Source: an uncultured Parabacteroides sp. (GTDB lineage Bacteria; Bacteroidota; Bacteroidia; Bacteroidales; Tannerellaceae). Taken from it: a stretch of 64,000 nucleotides of DNA. How positions within the stretch are numbered: position 1 is the first letter of the stretch; each line of letters begins with the position of its first letter. The stretch is from assembly GCF_902493135.1 (NCBI RefSeq), contig NZ_CABUOD010000024.1, positions 7,844-71,843 of the forward strand, in the 5' to 3' direction. A model generated the notes under the pieces. That model did no database searches. It was given only the letters and a program-made list of their open reading frames with translations, and was not told the DNA's origin. The position numbers and the translations under genes are program-made. Positions 8,005-17,425 of this stretch are shown here, piece by piece.

Positions 8005-9234
8005 ATGTTTACCGGAAAAATGGATAAAAACTATATAACATACACCGCAGACCAACTGCTGAACGACGACTTTTTCATACAGTCGGAATTGCACCCGACA
8101 GAAGAAAGCCGGGCCTTCTGGAGCGACCTTCAGACGAAGGATGCCGCATTGTCCGGGGAGATCGAAAATGCCCGTCTCTTCCTGCATACCATTAAAATAG
8201 ACAGAAATTGTTCATCCTTGTCAGACAAGGATGAACATGCGTTATGGCAACGCATCGAATTTGAAAACAAAGAAACGGAAAGAAGGGCGAAACGCAGACA
8301 ATTCATCCGTTTCGCCATCGGGACGGCGGCCTCCCTTCTTTTGTTATCGGCAATCGGCTGGTATGCAACCCTGCGGCCGGAAGATACCGAAACAGACTAT
8401 ACGGCAATCCTCCAAGCCAATCCGGCGCCGGACAGTACAAACAAAAAAGTGCAACTGGTCCTTTCGAACAACGAGAAGCTGACCATCGACGGGACGGAAA
8501 CCCAACTCGAATATAAAAAGGAAGGAAAGGTAAACGTCAACTCGGAACAAGTGGACCTCAGTCCGAAAGGCGATCCGGAGCAGGCACAGGAATTTAACCA
8601 ACTGATCGTACCTGTCGGCCGGCGTTCGTCCATCACATTCGCCGACGGGACCCGGCTCTGGGTAAACTCCGGTTCGAAAGTCGTGTATCCGGTCAAGTTC
8701 GCAAAAGAGAAAAGGGAGATATTCGTAGAAGGAGAAATATACCTGCACGTCAGCCGGGACGAACAAAAACCCTTCATCGTCAAGACACATCAGATGGATA
8801 TAAAGGTGTTAGGGACGCAATTCAATGTCACGGCCTATGAAAACGAGGCGAACATGCAAGTGGTTCTCGTCAGTGGAAAGGTAGAAGTAAACCTCAACAA
8901 CAAGAGCACGAATATCCTGGCTCCCAATCAGATGTTCTCTTACGACAGCGATATGCACAGAGGCAAGATCAGCACGGTCGACACCGACGATTATGTGGCT
9001 TGGAAAGACGGATATTACCAGTTCCGCCAGCAACCGCTCAGAGAAATCGTGAAAAAGCTTTCCCGTTATTACGGCGTCCGTATCTATTGCGAAGAGCCGG
9101 CCGACAAGTTGTCTTGCAGCGGCAAACTGGACCTGAAAGAGAGTCTGGACGAAGTGATGAAGGCCTTGAAAGAAGCGGCTCCGATTCAAATAGAAAACAA
9201 ATATGAGAGTGTAGAAATAAAAGTCAAACATTAA
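8005..9234 (+). CDS. FecR-family anti-sigma factor
   Basis: 409 residues if started at 8005; a second ATG at 8020 (MDKNYITYT) is equally plausible, since many FecR homologues begin with a similar sequence. A soluble sigma-binding N-terminus is followed by a TM helix (about 101-122, FAIGTAASLLLLSAIGW) and a FecR periplasmic domain (about 205-310) with VPVGRRSSITFADGTRLWVNS and VLGTQFNVTAY. The C-terminal DUF4974 region contains the segment LREIVKKLSRYYGVRIYCEE. It lies 65 bp after the sigma gene and 115 bp before susC, so sigma, anti-sigma and receptor form one module. Confidence 0.93.
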   Translation: MFTGKMDKNYITYTADQLLNDDFFIQSELHPTEESRAFWSDLQTKDAALSGEIENARLFLHTIKIDRNCSSLSDKDEHALWQRIEFENKETERRAKRRQFIRFAIGTAASLLLLSAIGWYATLRPEDTETDYTAILQANPAPDSTNKKVQLVLSNNEKLTIDGTETQLEYKKEGKVNVNSEQVDLSPKGDPEQAQEFNQLIVPVGRRSSITFADGTRLWVNSGSKVVYPVKFAKEKREIFVEGEIYLHVSRDEQKPFIVKTHQMDIKVLGTQFNVTAYENEANMQVVLVSGKVEVNLNNKSTNILAPNQMFSYDSDMHRGKISTVDTDDYVAWKDGYYQFRQQPLREIVKKLSRYYGVRIYCEEPADKLSCSGKLDLKESLDEVMKALKEAAPIQIENKYESVEIKVKH

Positions 9235-9246
9235 AAACCGTACAGT

Positions 9247-9294
9247 ATGGGTCCTTAAATCGCAACAACACAGGGAGGAAACAATCTCCTTCCC
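9247..9294 (+). promoter_or_regulatory. SusC leader element: three-codon ORF (Met-Gly-Pro-stop) plus hairpin
   Basis: ATG GGT CCT TAA at 9247-9258 is followed by a hairpin (GGGAGGA 9273-9279 with TCCTTCCC 9287-9294). The same arrangement, ATG GGA CCA TGA then a hairpin, occurs at 17318 before the other plus-strand susC. The distance from this ATG to the susC ATG is 103 nt here and 108 nt there. The shared core is ATGGGnCCnTnAAATCG. It may be a micro-ORF attenuator or simply a conserved DNA/RNA site. Confidence 0.45.
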
Positions 9295-9349
9295 GTATAA
9301 AGATGAGAAGTATTAAAAATCTTTACCAACTTAAATCATTACAAGCAAT

Positions 9350-12300
9350 ATGAAAAATAACACAAGGTTTAGTATTTGCCTGCTTTTTTTATGGATGAGT
9401 ATGAGTTTCTGTCTGGCAGCGGAAACCTACTCGCAGGAGACATTCTTCACCATCGAATCGAACAACCTCACGGTGAAAGAAGTATTGAATAAGATCGAGA
9501 AAGAGAGCGAATATATCTTTTTCTATCTGGACAACTCGGTCGACCTGAACCGGAAAGTATCCGTCAAGGCACGGAAAGAGCAAGTAAGCAAGATTCTCGA
9601 TCAGATATTTGAAGGGACCGACACACATTATTACATCTCCGACCGGCAGATCATCATCTCGAAAGACGAAAAAGCCGCTCCGATCCGTTTACAACAAAAG
9701 GGACAAACCGTCACCGGTATCGTAAAAGATGCGACAGGCGAACCGGTCATCGGAGCCAATATCGTAGAAAAAGGAACGACCAACGGCACGATTACCGATA
9801 TGAACGGCCGGTTTACCCTCACCGTCAGTCCGAAAGCCGTACTGCAGATTTCCTACATCGGCTTCAACACGCTGGATATGCCGGTAGGAAACAAATCATC
9901 GCTGACGATCAAGCTGACGGAAGACACAAAAGCATTGGACGAAGTGGTCGTCGTGGGCTACGGTGTGATGCGCAAGAGCGACCTGACGGGTTCCGTCGGT
10001 TCCGTAAAGTCCGACGTGATCCAGAAACAGGCGATCTCTTCTTTCGACCAGGGCTTGCAAGGCAAGGTGGCCGGCGTACAGGTCATGGCGACTTCCGGTT
10101 CTCCGGGCGGTGTGGTCGATATCCGTATTCGCGGCGGCAACTCACTGACGTCGGGTAACCAGCCTCTGTATGTCATCGACGGCTATCCCGTCACGGCTGG
10201 CGGTTCGGCGGGAGGTTCCGGTGCGGGACAAAACCCGCTGGCGACTTTGAATCCCGGCGATATCGAAAGCATGGAAATCCTGAAAGACGCTTCCGCCACT
10301 TCCATCTACGGTTCACGCGGAGCCAACGGTGTCATCCTGATCACGACCAAGAGAGGCAAACAGGGAAAGACAACGGTCACTTATGACGGGTATGCAGGTT
10401 TCCAGCATGTAGCCAAGAAACTGGATATGATGAACGCTACCGAATGGGCCGAAATGGCCAACGAAGGCGCCACGACAGACGGCCGCCCCCTCTATTATCC
10501 GAGTGCCTCGCCCAACCCGCTATATCCGGCAATCGACCAGTTGGGAGAAGGGACAAACTATCAGGACCTCATTTTCCGTTCCGCCCCGATACACAGCCAT
10601 AATGTTTCGGTCAACGGCGGTAGCGAAAACACGAAGTTCTCGGTGGTTGCCAGCTATTTCGCACAGGACGGCGTCGTGAAGAACCAGGACTTCAACCGCG
10701 TTTCGTTGCGAAACAACATCGACACCAAGATCTCCAAAGTCGTCGACCTGTCGACCAGCTTCACGATCAGCCGCGTATTTGCCAATATCGGCCGTGAGAA
10801 CGGAGACGGCGGCGGTAACACTTCCGTTATTAACGCCGCACTCGTATTGCCGCCGACCGTCCCGGTACGTGACCCCGAAACAGGCGACTTTATCCGCATG
10901 AACTACCTGTCCGGCTCTTCGGCCGTCCCCAACCCGGTCCCGTATGTGGAATACCTCCAGGACAAAGGGACGATCGACCGTATATTGGCATCGGCAGACC
11001 TGACGTTCCACATCATCGACGGACTGACGCTGAAAGTCAGCGGAGGCGCCGATATGTCGAGCGCATTGCGCGAAGTGTACGAACCGAAAGAGACCAACAC
11101 CGGCTATAATGCGAACGGTATCGCACAGCAGCAGAACCGCCGCAGCAGTTCTTACTCGAATGAAAATATCCTGACTTATATCAAGAAGTTCGGTGTGCAC
11201 TCGCTGAACGTGATGGTCGGTTCTTCCCTTCTGTACGAAGAAAACAAGACCAGTTCGATGACGGCCCGCGACTTCATCAGCGACGTTTATGGATATAACA
11301 ATCTGGATGCCGGCGCACAATGGGACAAACCGAATACAGGAAGAAGCAAAAGCACGCTGTTATCCGGCTTCGGACGTGTCAACTACGTCCTGATGGACAA
11401 ATATCTTTTCACCGTAACGGGACGTGCCGACGGCAGTTCCAAATTCGGGACGAACAACAAATGGGCGTTCTTCCCTTCCTTCGCAGCCGCCTGGCGTATC
11501 AACCAGGAAAAGTTCATGAAAGAAATAGACTGGATCAGCAACCTGAAGATCAGAGGCAGCTGGGGTGTAACCGGTAATCAGAACATCTCAAGCTATTCTT
11601 CACAGGAAAAGATGAACACGTACGTATATCCGGTCGGGGGCGTGACCAGTGTGGGTATCGGTGCAGGCAATATGCCGAACCCGGACCTGAAATGGGAAAC
11701 GACCGCTATCACCGATATCGGCCTTGACTTCGGCGTGCTTAACAACCGCATCAACTTCACAGCCGATTATTATTACAAGAAGACAACCGACTTGTTGTGG
11801 AACATCTCCGTTCCGTTGACGACCGGTTTCGGAACAGTTCTGAAAAACATCGGTAGCCTGGAAAATAAAGGGCTTGAACTGAGCGTGTCTGCGGATGTGC
11901 TGACCGGGCAGTTCAAATGGAACACCATGATCAACTGGTCTACCAACAAAAATAAGGTGTTGGAAATTCCGGGTTACATCCCGACCCAGCAAGGGACGAT
12001 CTCCGGCCACCTGAAGGTAAACGGCAGCTGGCTCGAACCGGGTTTGCCTGTCGGTGTATGGAACTTGCTGAAAACAAACGGCGTGATGCGTACGGAAAAG
12101 GAATGGCAAGACGCCGCGCGTGTTGCAGACACAAACTTCGACAAAGTGGGTGACATGAGTTTTGTGGACAAAAACGGAGACGGCAAGATCAGTTTCGGGG
12201 AGGACCGCCAGATCGTAGGTGACCCGAACCCGGATTTCATCTTCGGCTGGACCAACAATTTCTCTTATAAGAATTTCGACCTGTCTATCTATATCAACGG

Positions 12301-12715
12301 TTCTGTCGGCAACGATATATATAATGTATTACGCGCCGAGACAAATATCGTCAGTACCTGGGGTAACCAGCGTGCAGAAGTGATGAACCGCTGGACGGCC
12401 GACAATCCGAACGGAAAGTACCCGCGTGCCCACGTGCTGGTCAACCAGAATTTGCTACAATCAGACTTCCTGATCGAAGACGGTTCATTCCTGCGCGTAC
12501 AAAACGTGACGTTAGGCTATACGTTCCCGAAAGTTTCATTCCTCAGGTCACTGCGTGTTTATGCCACCGCACAGAACTTGTTGACGATTACCGGCTACTC
12601 CGGTTTCAATCCGGAAGTGAACAGCCAGGGACAAAGTAATCTCCAGATGGGTGTGGACTATAACGCCTACCCGACTGCCCGCTCTTTCATTCTTGGTGTA
12701 AACATTGGTTTTTAA
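9350..12715 (+). CDS. SusC/RagA family TonB-dependent receptor with STN domain
   Basis: 1,121 residues. Signal peptide (about 1-25), STN domain (about 35-105, NNLTVKEVLNKIEKESEYIF), carboxypeptidase-regulatory-like domain (about 122-200, VTGIVKDATGEPVIGANIVE), TonB-box-like DEVVVVGYGVMRK, plug (LTGSVGSV to GVILITTKRG), then barrel strands to a terminal Phe (FILGVNIGF). The STN domain matches the adjacent FecR. It pairs with the SusD 20 bp downstream. It would be an active outer-membrane glycan importer that also triggers its own sigma factor. Confidence 0.95.
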   Translation: MKNNTRFSICLLFLWMSMSFCLAAETYSQETFFTIESNNLTVKEVLNKIEKESEYIFFYLDNSVDLNRKVSVKARKEQVSKILDQIFEGTDTHYYISDRQIIISKDEKAAPIRLQQKGQTVTGIVKDATGEPVIGANIVEKGTTNGTITDMNGRFTLTVSPKAVLQISYIGFNTLDMPVGNKSSLTIKLTEDTKALDEVVVVGYGVMRKSDLTGSVGSVKSDVIQKQAISSFDQGLQGKVAGVQVMATSGSPGGVVDIRIRGGNSLTSGNQPLYVIDGYPVTAGGSAGGSGAGQNPLATLNPGDIESMEILKDASATSIYGSRGANGVILITTKRGKQGKTTVTYDGYAGFQHVAKKLDMMNATEWAEMANEGATTDGRPLYYPSASPNPLYPAIDQLGEGTNYQDLIFRSAPIHSHNVSVNGGSENTKFSVVASYFAQDGVVKNQDFNRVSLRNNIDTKISKVVDLSTSFTISRVFANIGRENGDGGGNTSVINAALVLPPTVPVRDPETGDFIRMNYLSGSSAVPNPVPYVEYLQDKGTIDRILASADLTFHIIDGLTLKVSGGADMSSALREVYEPKETNTGYNANGIAQQQNRRSSSYSNENILTYIKKFGVHSLNVMVGSSLLYEENKTSSMTARDFISDVYGYNNLDAGAQWDKPNTGRSKSTLLSGFGRVNYVLMDKYLFTVTGRADGSSKFGTNNKWAFFPSFAAAWRINQEKFMKEIDWISNLKIRGSWGVTGNQNISSYSSQEKMNTYVYPVGGVTSVGIGAGNMPNPDLKWETTAITDIGLDFGVLNNRINFTADYYYKKTTDLLWNISVPLTTGFGTVLKNIGSLENKGLELSVSADVLTGQFKWNTMINWSTNKNKVLEIPGYIPTQQGTISGHLKVNGSWLEPGLPVGVWNLLKTNGVMRTEKEWQDAARVADTNFDKVGDMSFVDKNGDGKISFGEDRQIVGDPNPDFIFGWTNNFSYKNFDLSIYINGSVGNDIYNVLRAETNIVSTWGNQRAEVMNRWTADNPNGKYPRAHVLVNQNLLQSDFLIEDGSFLRVQNVTLGYTFPKVSFLRSLRVYATAQNLLTITGYSGFNPEVNSQGQSNLQMGVDYNAYPTARSFILGVNIGF

Positions 12716-12735
12716 TCATTTAAAACGAACAGAAT

Positions 12736-14208
12736 ATGAAACTATATAACTATATAATCGGATTAGCATTACTGGTGTCCTCTTCCTCTTGTAACTTCCT
12801 GGATGAAGAAGCGTACGAGTTTATCACACCCGACAACTTCTATAAAACGGAAGCTGATGCAAATGCTGCGCTGACAGCCGTCTATAACACATTCAGCGAC
12901 GAAAAAAGCTACAGACGCTACATCTGGATGGGCGCCGATTTTCCAGGCGAAGCTGCTTATGCCAATGCCAGCGCTCCATCACGTGTGGAAATGGACAACC
13001 TGACCTGGACAACCACTACGGACTTTTGTAAGAACATCTGGCAAATTTCTTATTCTGCCATCCGACGTTCCAACAACCTGTTACTGAATATAGACAAGAT
13101 TTCATTCAAATCGGAAGATACGAAAAAACAAGTTATCGGACAGGCAAAGTTCCTGCGTGCTCTCTACTATTTTGTACTGATACGCTTTTATGACCATATC
13201 GTCGTTATTCGGGAAACCGACAATCTAAACGAAGAGACTCCGTCCAATCAAGGGACAGACGATGCCGCATGGGCTTTGATAGAAGAAGATTTGCAGTACG
13301 CGGAATCCGTTCTGCCGGTAAGATGGGGAGACTCAGATGGCGGTCGGGCTACCAAAGGTGCCGCCATGGCAATGCTGACGAAAGTATATCTGACACAAGC
13401 CGGATGGCCTTGGAACAAAGCGGGCTTCTGGGAAAAAGCGGCATCAAAAGCGACCGAGATCATCAGCAACGAAGGGGCTTTCGGCTATGGGTTGGAGGAT
13501 AACTTCAGACGCATTTTCGATGTGACCAACGAACATGGTAAAGAGTATATCTTCGATGTCGAATTTCAGACCAACATCAACGGACAGGATATTCCGGCTT
13601 TATCAGGCATGCGCGGTTACAACATCAAGAAAACGGACGGTTGGTCCTCCTTCATTTCCACTCCTGAATTTTATAAGAGCTACGAAGTGGGTGATAAGCG
13701 TTTATCCACTACGTTCGTAACGGAATTCACGGATATGAAGAACGGGAAACAGTATGTCTACGATCCGGACAATGTAACGGAACCGTCTTTCCCGCTTTGC
13801 CATTTTGCCAAATATCTGGACCCGAACGACAACCAGTCTACAAAAGCCGGCGACTACGGTTGCAATTGGAAAGTTGTCCGTTATGCCGATGTCCTGATGA
13901 TGCAGTCCGAAGCCTTTTGCGAAATGAACCGTATCGGAGATGCACTGGCGGGAATCAACCGGGTACGGGCAAGAGCCGGACTCGATCCGATCCCTTCATC
14001 CATTTCGCAAGCGGATTTGCGGAAAGCGATCATACAGGAACGTATCTGGGAGTTTGCAGCCGAAGGACATTCTTTGTTCGACATGAAACGGCAGCATTGC
14101 ATGGCAGAACGTTTGGGCAGAGTTGTAGATGATAAATATTATTCATTACCTTTGCCTCAGGACGAAACGGACAAGAATCCGAATCTGAAACAGCATCCGC
14201 TGTGGTAA
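12736..14208 (+). CDS. SusD/RagB family nutrient-binding lipoprotein
   Basis: 490 residues. The lipoprotein signal ends at a Cys near residue 19 (SSSCNFLDEE), with the standard FITPDNFYKTEADANAALTAVYN motif after it. The core has KFLRALYYFVLIRFYD, and the C-domain has VRYADVLMMQSEA, INRVRARAG and AIIQERIWEFAAEGHSLFDMKR. It is the partner of the SusC 20 bp upstream. It binds glycan at the cell surface and acts as a lid over the SusC pore. Substrate is not deducible. Confidence 0.94.
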   Translation: MKLYNYIIGLALLVSSSSCNFLDEEAYEFITPDNFYKTEADANAALTAVYNTFSDEKSYRRYIWMGADFPGEAAYANASAPSRVEMDNLTWTTTTDFCKNIWQISYSAIRRSNNLLLNIDKISFKSEDTKKQVIGQAKFLRALYYFVLIRFYDHIVVIRETDNLNEETPSNQGTDDAAWALIEEDLQYAESVLPVRWGDSDGGRATKGAAMAMLTKVYLTQAGWPWNKAGFWEKAASKATEIISNEGAFGYGLEDNFRRIFDVTNEHGKEYIFDVEFQTNINGQDIPALSGMRGYNIKKTDGWSSFISTPEFYKSYEVGDKRLSTTFVTEFTDMKNGKQYVYDPDNVTEPSFPLCHFAKYLDPNDNQSTKAGDYGCNWKVVRYADVLMMQSEAFCEMNRIGDALAGINRVRARAGLDPIPSSISQADLRKAIIQERIWEFAAEGHSLFDMKRQHCMAERLGRVVDDKYYSLPLPQDETDKNPNLKQHPLW

Positions 14209-14239
14209 TTCGATAAATGTAGATTTATCATACAATAAT

Positions 14240-14320
14240 TAGGCACGGATTACACGGATTTCGCGGATAATATTATTGATTTAAAACAAAAACCGTGTTA
14301 ATCCGTGTAATCCGTGCCTA
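14240..14320. repeat. Gene-less hairpin element with iterated CGGATT units
   Basis: Inverted repeat: arm 14240-14260 starts TAGGCACGGATTACACGGAT and its complement ends at 14320. The arms are made of 9-10 bp CACGGATT(A/T) units and the loop is A/T-rich. It begins 31 bp after the susD stop and may also work as a terminator. A second element with the same TAGGCACGGATT end lies at 60963-61048. The terminal repeats of the GxxExxY element at 27515-28034 use related CGCGGAT/GGCGGATT/AACGGATT units. These look like members of one dispersed family. Confidence 0.75.
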
Positions 14321-14377
14321 AAATAAATCATCACTTACAATCCCTATTTATTCAGAAAACCTTTTAATACTTACTAT

Positions 14378-17146
14378 ATGAAATGTTTTTATTCTTTTTT
14401 ATTCTTATTGGGTAGCCTCTTTATAAATGGGCAAACCACTGATGTAAAATATTTATCCGGACAAGGTTCGGACGATGCGGTCGAATGGGATTTCTTCTGC
14501 ACCGGAGGCAGGAAAAGCGGGGAATGGAACAAGATAAAAGTTCCGTCTTGCTGGGAAATGGAAGGATACGGAACCTTCAATTACGGGCACGACAAGCCGA
14601 AAGCCGACGAATCCGGATTGTATAAAACGACATTCGAAGTGCCGGCGGCATGGAAAGGGAAACGTATCTTTATCGTCTTCGAAGGTTCCATGACCGATAC
14701 GGAGATTAAGGTAAACGGTAAACAGGCAGGGCCCATCCATCAGGGAGCTTTCTATCGCTTCAAACGGGAAATAACCAAATTGGTTCATGACAACAAAAGC
14801 AATCTACTGGAAGTCAAAGTAAATAAAATGTCGTCCAACTCCAGCATCAACGAAGCGGAACGGCAATGTGACTTCTGGGTGTTCGGAGGCATCTTCCGTC
14901 CGGTTTATCTGGAAGCTGTTCCCGAAAACTTCATCGAATATACGGCGATCGACGCCCGGCAAGACGGCGAACTGAACGCAGATATATTTATAGACAAGAA
15001 ACTTTCCGGCATAAAAGCGGAAATAGAGGTCAGAGACGCACAGGACCGGACGATGGGTAAAATCGCATCTGTCCCTGTAAACGCAAAGACCGGCAAGATA
15101 TCCCTTTCAGGTAAGATCGATAACATCCAACCCTGGTCGGCTGAAGATCCTCAACTATACACGGCCATAATCACGCTTCGACAAAAGGACAAGATATTAC
15201 ATACCCTGACAGACCGGATCGGTTTCCGCACCATTGAAGTAAAGCCCAAAGACGGCGTTTATATAAACGGCGTGAAAATGCGTTTCAAAGGCGTGAACCG
15301 CCACTCCCACTGGCCCACGACCGGACGAACGACAAACAAACAGCTTAGCATCAATGACGTCAAACTGATGAAAGAGATGAATATGAATGCAGTCCGTATG
15401 TCGCACTACCCGCCTGACAAACATTTCCTCGAAGTTTGCGATTCGCTGGGAATGTACGTGATAGATGAATTATGCGCCTGGCAATATCCGCCTTATGACA
15501 CGGAAGTCGGAGCCCTGTTGGTCGGTGAAATGCTGAAACGGGATCTCAACCGTCCGTCTATCGTATTCTGGGCAAACGGGAATGAGGGAGGTTTCAATCT
15601 CGACCTCGATCCGCTGTTTCCGCAATATGACCCGCAAAAGCGGGCGGTCCTGCATCCCTGGGCATTATCGGGAAATATCAATACGGTACATTACATCAAA
15701 TATAATTCCGGTATCGGTAATATGTTCCACGGAAGGGATATCTTTATGCCGACGGAAATCCTGCACGGATTATACGACGGAGGCCACGGGGCCGGACTCG
15801 ACGACTACTGGAACCTGATGCTCTCCAATCCTCTATCCGCCGGAATGTTCCTTTGGGATTTTGCAGACCAGGCAGTTCTCCGCGAAGATAAAAACGGATT
15901 CTACGACACCGACAAGGATCACGGAGCCGACGGTATCGTAGGCCCATATCGCGAAAAAGAAGGCAGCTTCTTTACAATCAAAGAAATATGGTCGCCGATC
16001 CATCTGCCGGAACGTTATCTCACACCGGGATGGGACGGGCGTTTCGATATAGAAAATAGATATGCCTTCACAAACGCAAACGCTTGTAGCTACACATACC
16101 GGCTGGCTAAAATCAACTCGCTTCAGGGAAAAGACATACAATCTGTTTCCGGCAAGATCGAAGCCCCCGATATCCGTCCGGGAGAAAGAGGATATTTACA
16201 GCTCGAACTTCCCTCCGGCTGGCAGGACTACGACTTTCTATATGTCACGGTAAAAGACCGTTACAACCAGGTGTTATTTACCTGGAGCTACGAGATCGGC
16301 ACACCCGGCCGTCTTGCCAACCGCCTGCTGCCACAGGAAGGCAGCGCACCGCAAGTGAAAGAAAACACCGATAACTGGTGCTTTTCGGCCGCCGGTACGG
16401 AGGTATCGTTCGACAAAGAGAACGGCCTGCTCCGGTCAGTCACTTCCGGGGGTAAAGTAATCCCGTTGAATAACGGTCCGGTGTTGATATCCGGCCAGGA
16501 CCTTGTTTGTAAATCAGTAGAATTTAAGCAAGCCGGGGAAAAGCCTCAACTGATTGCCTCCTATACGTCCCGGAACGGGAAAAACACAGTCTATACGTTT
16601 ACCTGGACCATGCTCCCTTCGGGTATTGTGGAACTGGATTACAACTACCGTCCCCAAGACAATGTCAAGATGGCAGGTATCACGTTCGATTTTCCGGAAA
16701 AAGAGATTGCCGGGGCCACCCTGCTCGCCAACGGCCCCTACCGCGTGTACAACAACCGGATGAAAGGCGGATCCCTGAATATCTGGGAAAAGAAATATAA
16801 TAACACCATCACCGGCGAAAGTTGGGATTATCCGGAATTCAAAGGATACTATTCTCTTTTCTACGGGATGAAACTCGACTGTCCCACTCCTTTTGAAGTT
16901 TATAGCGGGAAAGAGGACGTCACTTTGCACCTCTTCACGCCTGCCATACAAAGTCAATACGACCCGAAACGTAACAATACGATCGTCGATTATCCGGAAG
17001 GAAACATCTCTTTCATGAATGCGATCCCGGCTGTCGGGACCAAATTCGGAAAAGCGGAAGATTTCGGACCTCAATCGCAGCCCCACCGGGCAAGAGGAAA
17101 CGGACCGGAAAATAATGTCAGTGGAAAATTATATTTCCGCTTCTGA
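14378..17146 (+). CDS. Glycoside hydrolase family 2 enzyme (beta-galactosidase-like)
   Basis: 922 residues with a cleavable signal (about 1-18, FLFLLGSLFINGQ). The GH2 N-terminal jelly roll (about 45-185) has VPSCWEMEGYG and KVNGKQAGPIHQGAFYRF, followed by an immunoglobulin-like domain (about 190-285). The TIM barrel carries GVNRHSHWPTTGR (about 305), NAVRMSHYPPDKHFLEVCD, and WANGNEGGF with the probable acid/base Glu near 403. The probable nucleophile region is MPTEILHGLYDGG (about 457). C-terminal beta domains follow. It lies between two SusCD pairs in the same PUL and is expected in the periplasm or at the surface. Exact linkage specificity cannot be read from sequence. Confidence 0.9.
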   Translation: MKCFYSFLFLLGSLFINGQTTDVKYLSGQGSDDAVEWDFFCTGGRKSGEWNKIKVPSCWEMEGYGTFNYGHDKPKADESGLYKTTFEVPAAWKGKRIFIVFEGSMTDTEIKVNGKQAGPIHQGAFYRFKREITKLVHDNKSNLLEVKVNKMSSNSSINEAERQCDFWVFGGIFRPVYLEAVPENFIEYTAIDARQDGELNADIFIDKKLSGIKAEIEVRDAQDRTMGKIASVPVNAKTGKISLSGKIDNIQPWSAEDPQLYTAIITLRQKDKILHTLTDRIGFRTIEVKPKDGVYINGVKMRFKGVNRHSHWPTTGRTTNKQLSINDVKLMKEMNMNAVRMSHYPPDKHFLEVCDSLGMYVIDELCAWQYPPYDTEVGALLVGEMLKRDLNRPSIVFWANGNEGGFNLDLDPLFPQYDPQKRAVLHPWALSGNINTVHYIKYNSGIGNMFHGRDIFMPTEILHGLYDGGHGAGLDDYWNLMLSNPLSAGMFLWDFADQAVLREDKNGFYDTDKDHGADGIVGPYREKEGSFFTIKEIWSPIHLPERYLTPGWDGRFDIENRYAFTNANACSYTYRLAKINSLQGKDIQSVSGKIEAPDIRPGERGYLQLELPSGWQDYDFLYVTVKDRYNQVLFTWSYEIGTPGRLANRLLPQEGSAPQVKENTDNWCFSAAGTEVSFDKENGLLRSVTSGGKVIPLNNGPVLISGQDLVCKSVEFKQAGEKPQLIASYTSRNGKNTVYTFTWTMLPSGIVELDYNYRPQDNVKMAGITFDFPEKEIAGATLLANGPYRVYNNRMKGGSLNIWEKKYNNTITGESWDYPEFKGYYSLFYGMKLDCPTPFEVYSGKEDVTLHLFTPAIQSQYDPKRNNTIVDYPEGNISFMNAIPAVGTKFGKAEDFGPQSQPHRARGNGPENNVSGKLYFRF

Positions 17147-17170
17147 CAGAAGTAAATACAATTAAAAGTA

Positions 17171-17211
17171 ATTAACGGTTATATCTGGGATGCGCTGGAA
17201 TAACCGTTAAT
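17171..17211 (+). terminator. Intrinsic terminator after GH2 gene
   Basis: Perfect 12-bp stem (ATTAACGGTTAT 17171-17182, ATAACCGTTAAT 17200-17211) followed by TTGTTTT. It separates the first PUL transcription unit from the SusC/SusD pair that starts with its own promoter a few bases later. Confidence 0.75.
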
Positions 17212-17215
17212 TTGT

Positions 17216-17245
17216 TTTGATTAACAACAACTTTATCTATATTTG
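17216..17245 (+). promoter_or_regulatory. Promoter of second SusCD pair (TTTG-N18-TATATTTG)
   Basis: A -33 TTTG lies at 17216-17219 and a -7 TATATTTG at 17238-17245, 18 bp apart, close to the Bacteroidota primary-sigma consensus. The implied leader is about 170 nt and contains the Met-Gly-Pro element at 17318. This pair therefore appears to be transcribed by the housekeeping sigma rather than solely by the ECF sigma upstream. Confidence 0.65.
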
Positions 17246-17317
17246 CAGAGTCTTCAACAAGATCAGAGAACGTAAATAAATTGTGTTTTATAAATATAAA
17301 CTTAAATCAATTATCCA

Positions 17318-17374
17318 ATGGGACCATGAAATCGAAGGAACTTTCCTATGTAGAGAATAGCTACGTATATTCTC
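17318..17374 (+). promoter_or_regulatory. SusC leader element: Met-Gly-Pro-stop plus hairpin
   Basis: ATG GGA CCA TGA at 17318-17329 is followed by a 7-bp hairpin (GAGAATA 17353-17359, TATTCTC 17368-17374). It is the counterpart of the element at 9247. The codons differ at third positions (GGT/GGA, CCT/CCA) and the stop differs (TAA/TGA), which is what selection on a peptide would leave, though two cases cannot prove it. Confidence 0.45.
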
Positions 17375-17425
17375 CGTATTCATTCAGTTAACTTATTGAG
17401 TAATCACTTAAATTACCATGTAGAC

